DNA of 64,000 nt, from assembly GCF_003075045.1 (NCBI RefSeq), contig NZ_QCZD01000001.1:1567546-1631545 (forward strand). Reading direction: 5' to 3'. Position numbers and translations under genes: made by a program. Below, piece after piece: positions 63,783 through 64,000 of the stretch. The notes below the pieces were generated by a model, which did not search any database, had not been told where the DNA came from, and worked only from the letters and a program-made list of their open reading frames with translations. This stretch comes from Maribacter litoralis. GTDB lineage: Bacteria > Bacteroidota > Bacteroidia > Flavobacteriales > Flavobacteriaceae. The first letter of the stretch is position 1. Each line of letters starts with the position of its first letter.

Positions 63783-63875
63783 TTGCTTGTTCTCGCCTAC
63801 TTCTGAAAATCCTCGCGGATTTTCAGTTTGGTGTGTACTTGCAAAGTTAAGTGCTAAACCACGCAACTACTCATA
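63774..63875. repeat. Large imperfect palindrome at the end of the FRG gene
   Basis: Outer arms TATAAGTAATTGC (63774-63786) and GCAACTACTCATA (63863-63875) match at 11 of 13 positions, both differences being G-T compatible. A perfect inner hairpin CTGAAAATCC/GGATTTTCAG (63803-63812, 63817-63826) has a TCGC loop. The FRG stop codon is in the left arm. The shape recalls structured recombination sites. Confidence 0.65.
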
Positions 63876-63912
63876 GGTACTGTGTCAAAAAACAAGTTTT
63901 TTCTTTAATAAT

Positions 63913-63999
63913 TTAGGAAACAGATTGATTTATCAAACTGTTATCCCGCGCAGCAAGGGCTTCATGCTTTTGCTGCTTTTTTATTTCAAATTCAGCATC
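63913..63999 (-). CDS. 3' end of an unidentified gene
   Basis: On the - strand an open frame enters from beyond the window and stops at 63913. The last 28 residues read DAEFEIKKQQKHEALA then ARDNSLINQSVS. The composition is protein-like and helical. Too short to name; an insertion-sequence gene is possible given the palindrome next to it. Confidence 0.3.
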   Translation of the reverse strand, partial: DAEFEIKKQQKHEALAARDNSLINQSVS

Positions 64000-64000
64000 A

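Noticed and set aside
62664..63890. The FRG cassette as a gene cassette of a chromosomal integron
   Set aside because: The palindrome is suggestive, but no integron integrase or second cassette is in the window and the standard attC core sequences are not seen.

Overview
The window comes from a marine-type member of the Flavobacteriaceae (Bacteroidota). Several signs agree: low G+C; promoter boxes of the Bacteroidota form TAnnTTTG; a short primary sigma factor lacking region 1.1; a PorT/SprT gene directly after ubiE; a TamL lipoprotein; a dcw cluster without murF or ddl; and an FtsZ ending in NSFLHDNVD.

Left part (1-26.1 kb), core genes mostly on the + strand: the 3' end of thyA, an ergothioneine pair (egtB-egtD), a convergent trkA-trkH potassium uptake pair, ubiE-porT (menaquinone and type IX secretion), a 20-copy heptamer repeat, a SpoU-type RNA methyltransferase, tamL, fbaA-accD-lipoprotein, rpsO, pnp, rpoD, a lipoprotein pullulanase, a VF530 protein with trmL, a large Asp-box secreted protein, rpe-ypdA and a zinc-ribbon membrane protein.

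Middle part (26.1-43.7 kb), an accessory region that looks acquired: more AT-rich, with decayed genes (a frameshifted acetyltransferase, a nonsense-interrupted serine recombinase, a short metal-binding protein) and small stand-alone enzymes. It ends at an intact tRNA-Arg(TCG), into which the recombinase frame runs. From 42.3 down to 30.5 kb nearly every gene is on the - strand: a TetR regulator, an NTF2-fold protein, an AhpD-like protein, an Asp-nucleophile hydrolase, a membrane protein, two class-C beta-lactamase-fold serine hydrolases, PhzF, nitroreductase, VOC, PNPOx, a second-type GAPDH, an amidohydrolase and a PIG-L deacetylase. A 14-bp palindrome flanks tetR on both sides and recurs inside the hydrolase gene.

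Right part (43.8-59.7 kb, - strand): yqeY, then the division and cell-wall cluster read from mraZ to ftsZ (mraZ, rsmH, ftsL, ftsI, murE, mraY, murD, ftsW, murG, murC, ftsQ, ftsA, ftsZ). Most junctions overlap or nearly touch. Three exactly 10-bp-spaced MraZ-type boxes sit upstream of mraZ.

Far right (60-64 kb): an alpha/beta hydrolase and engB, about 700 bp made of remnants of dispersed repeats, an uncharacterised conserved protein, and a stand-alone FRG-domain protein with a C-terminal HEPN-like Rx4H motif. The FRG gene lies between short inverted repeats and runs into a large imperfect palindrome. It is the best candidate for an undescribed mobile or defence-like unit. The last bases hold the 3' end of an unidentified gene on the - strand.
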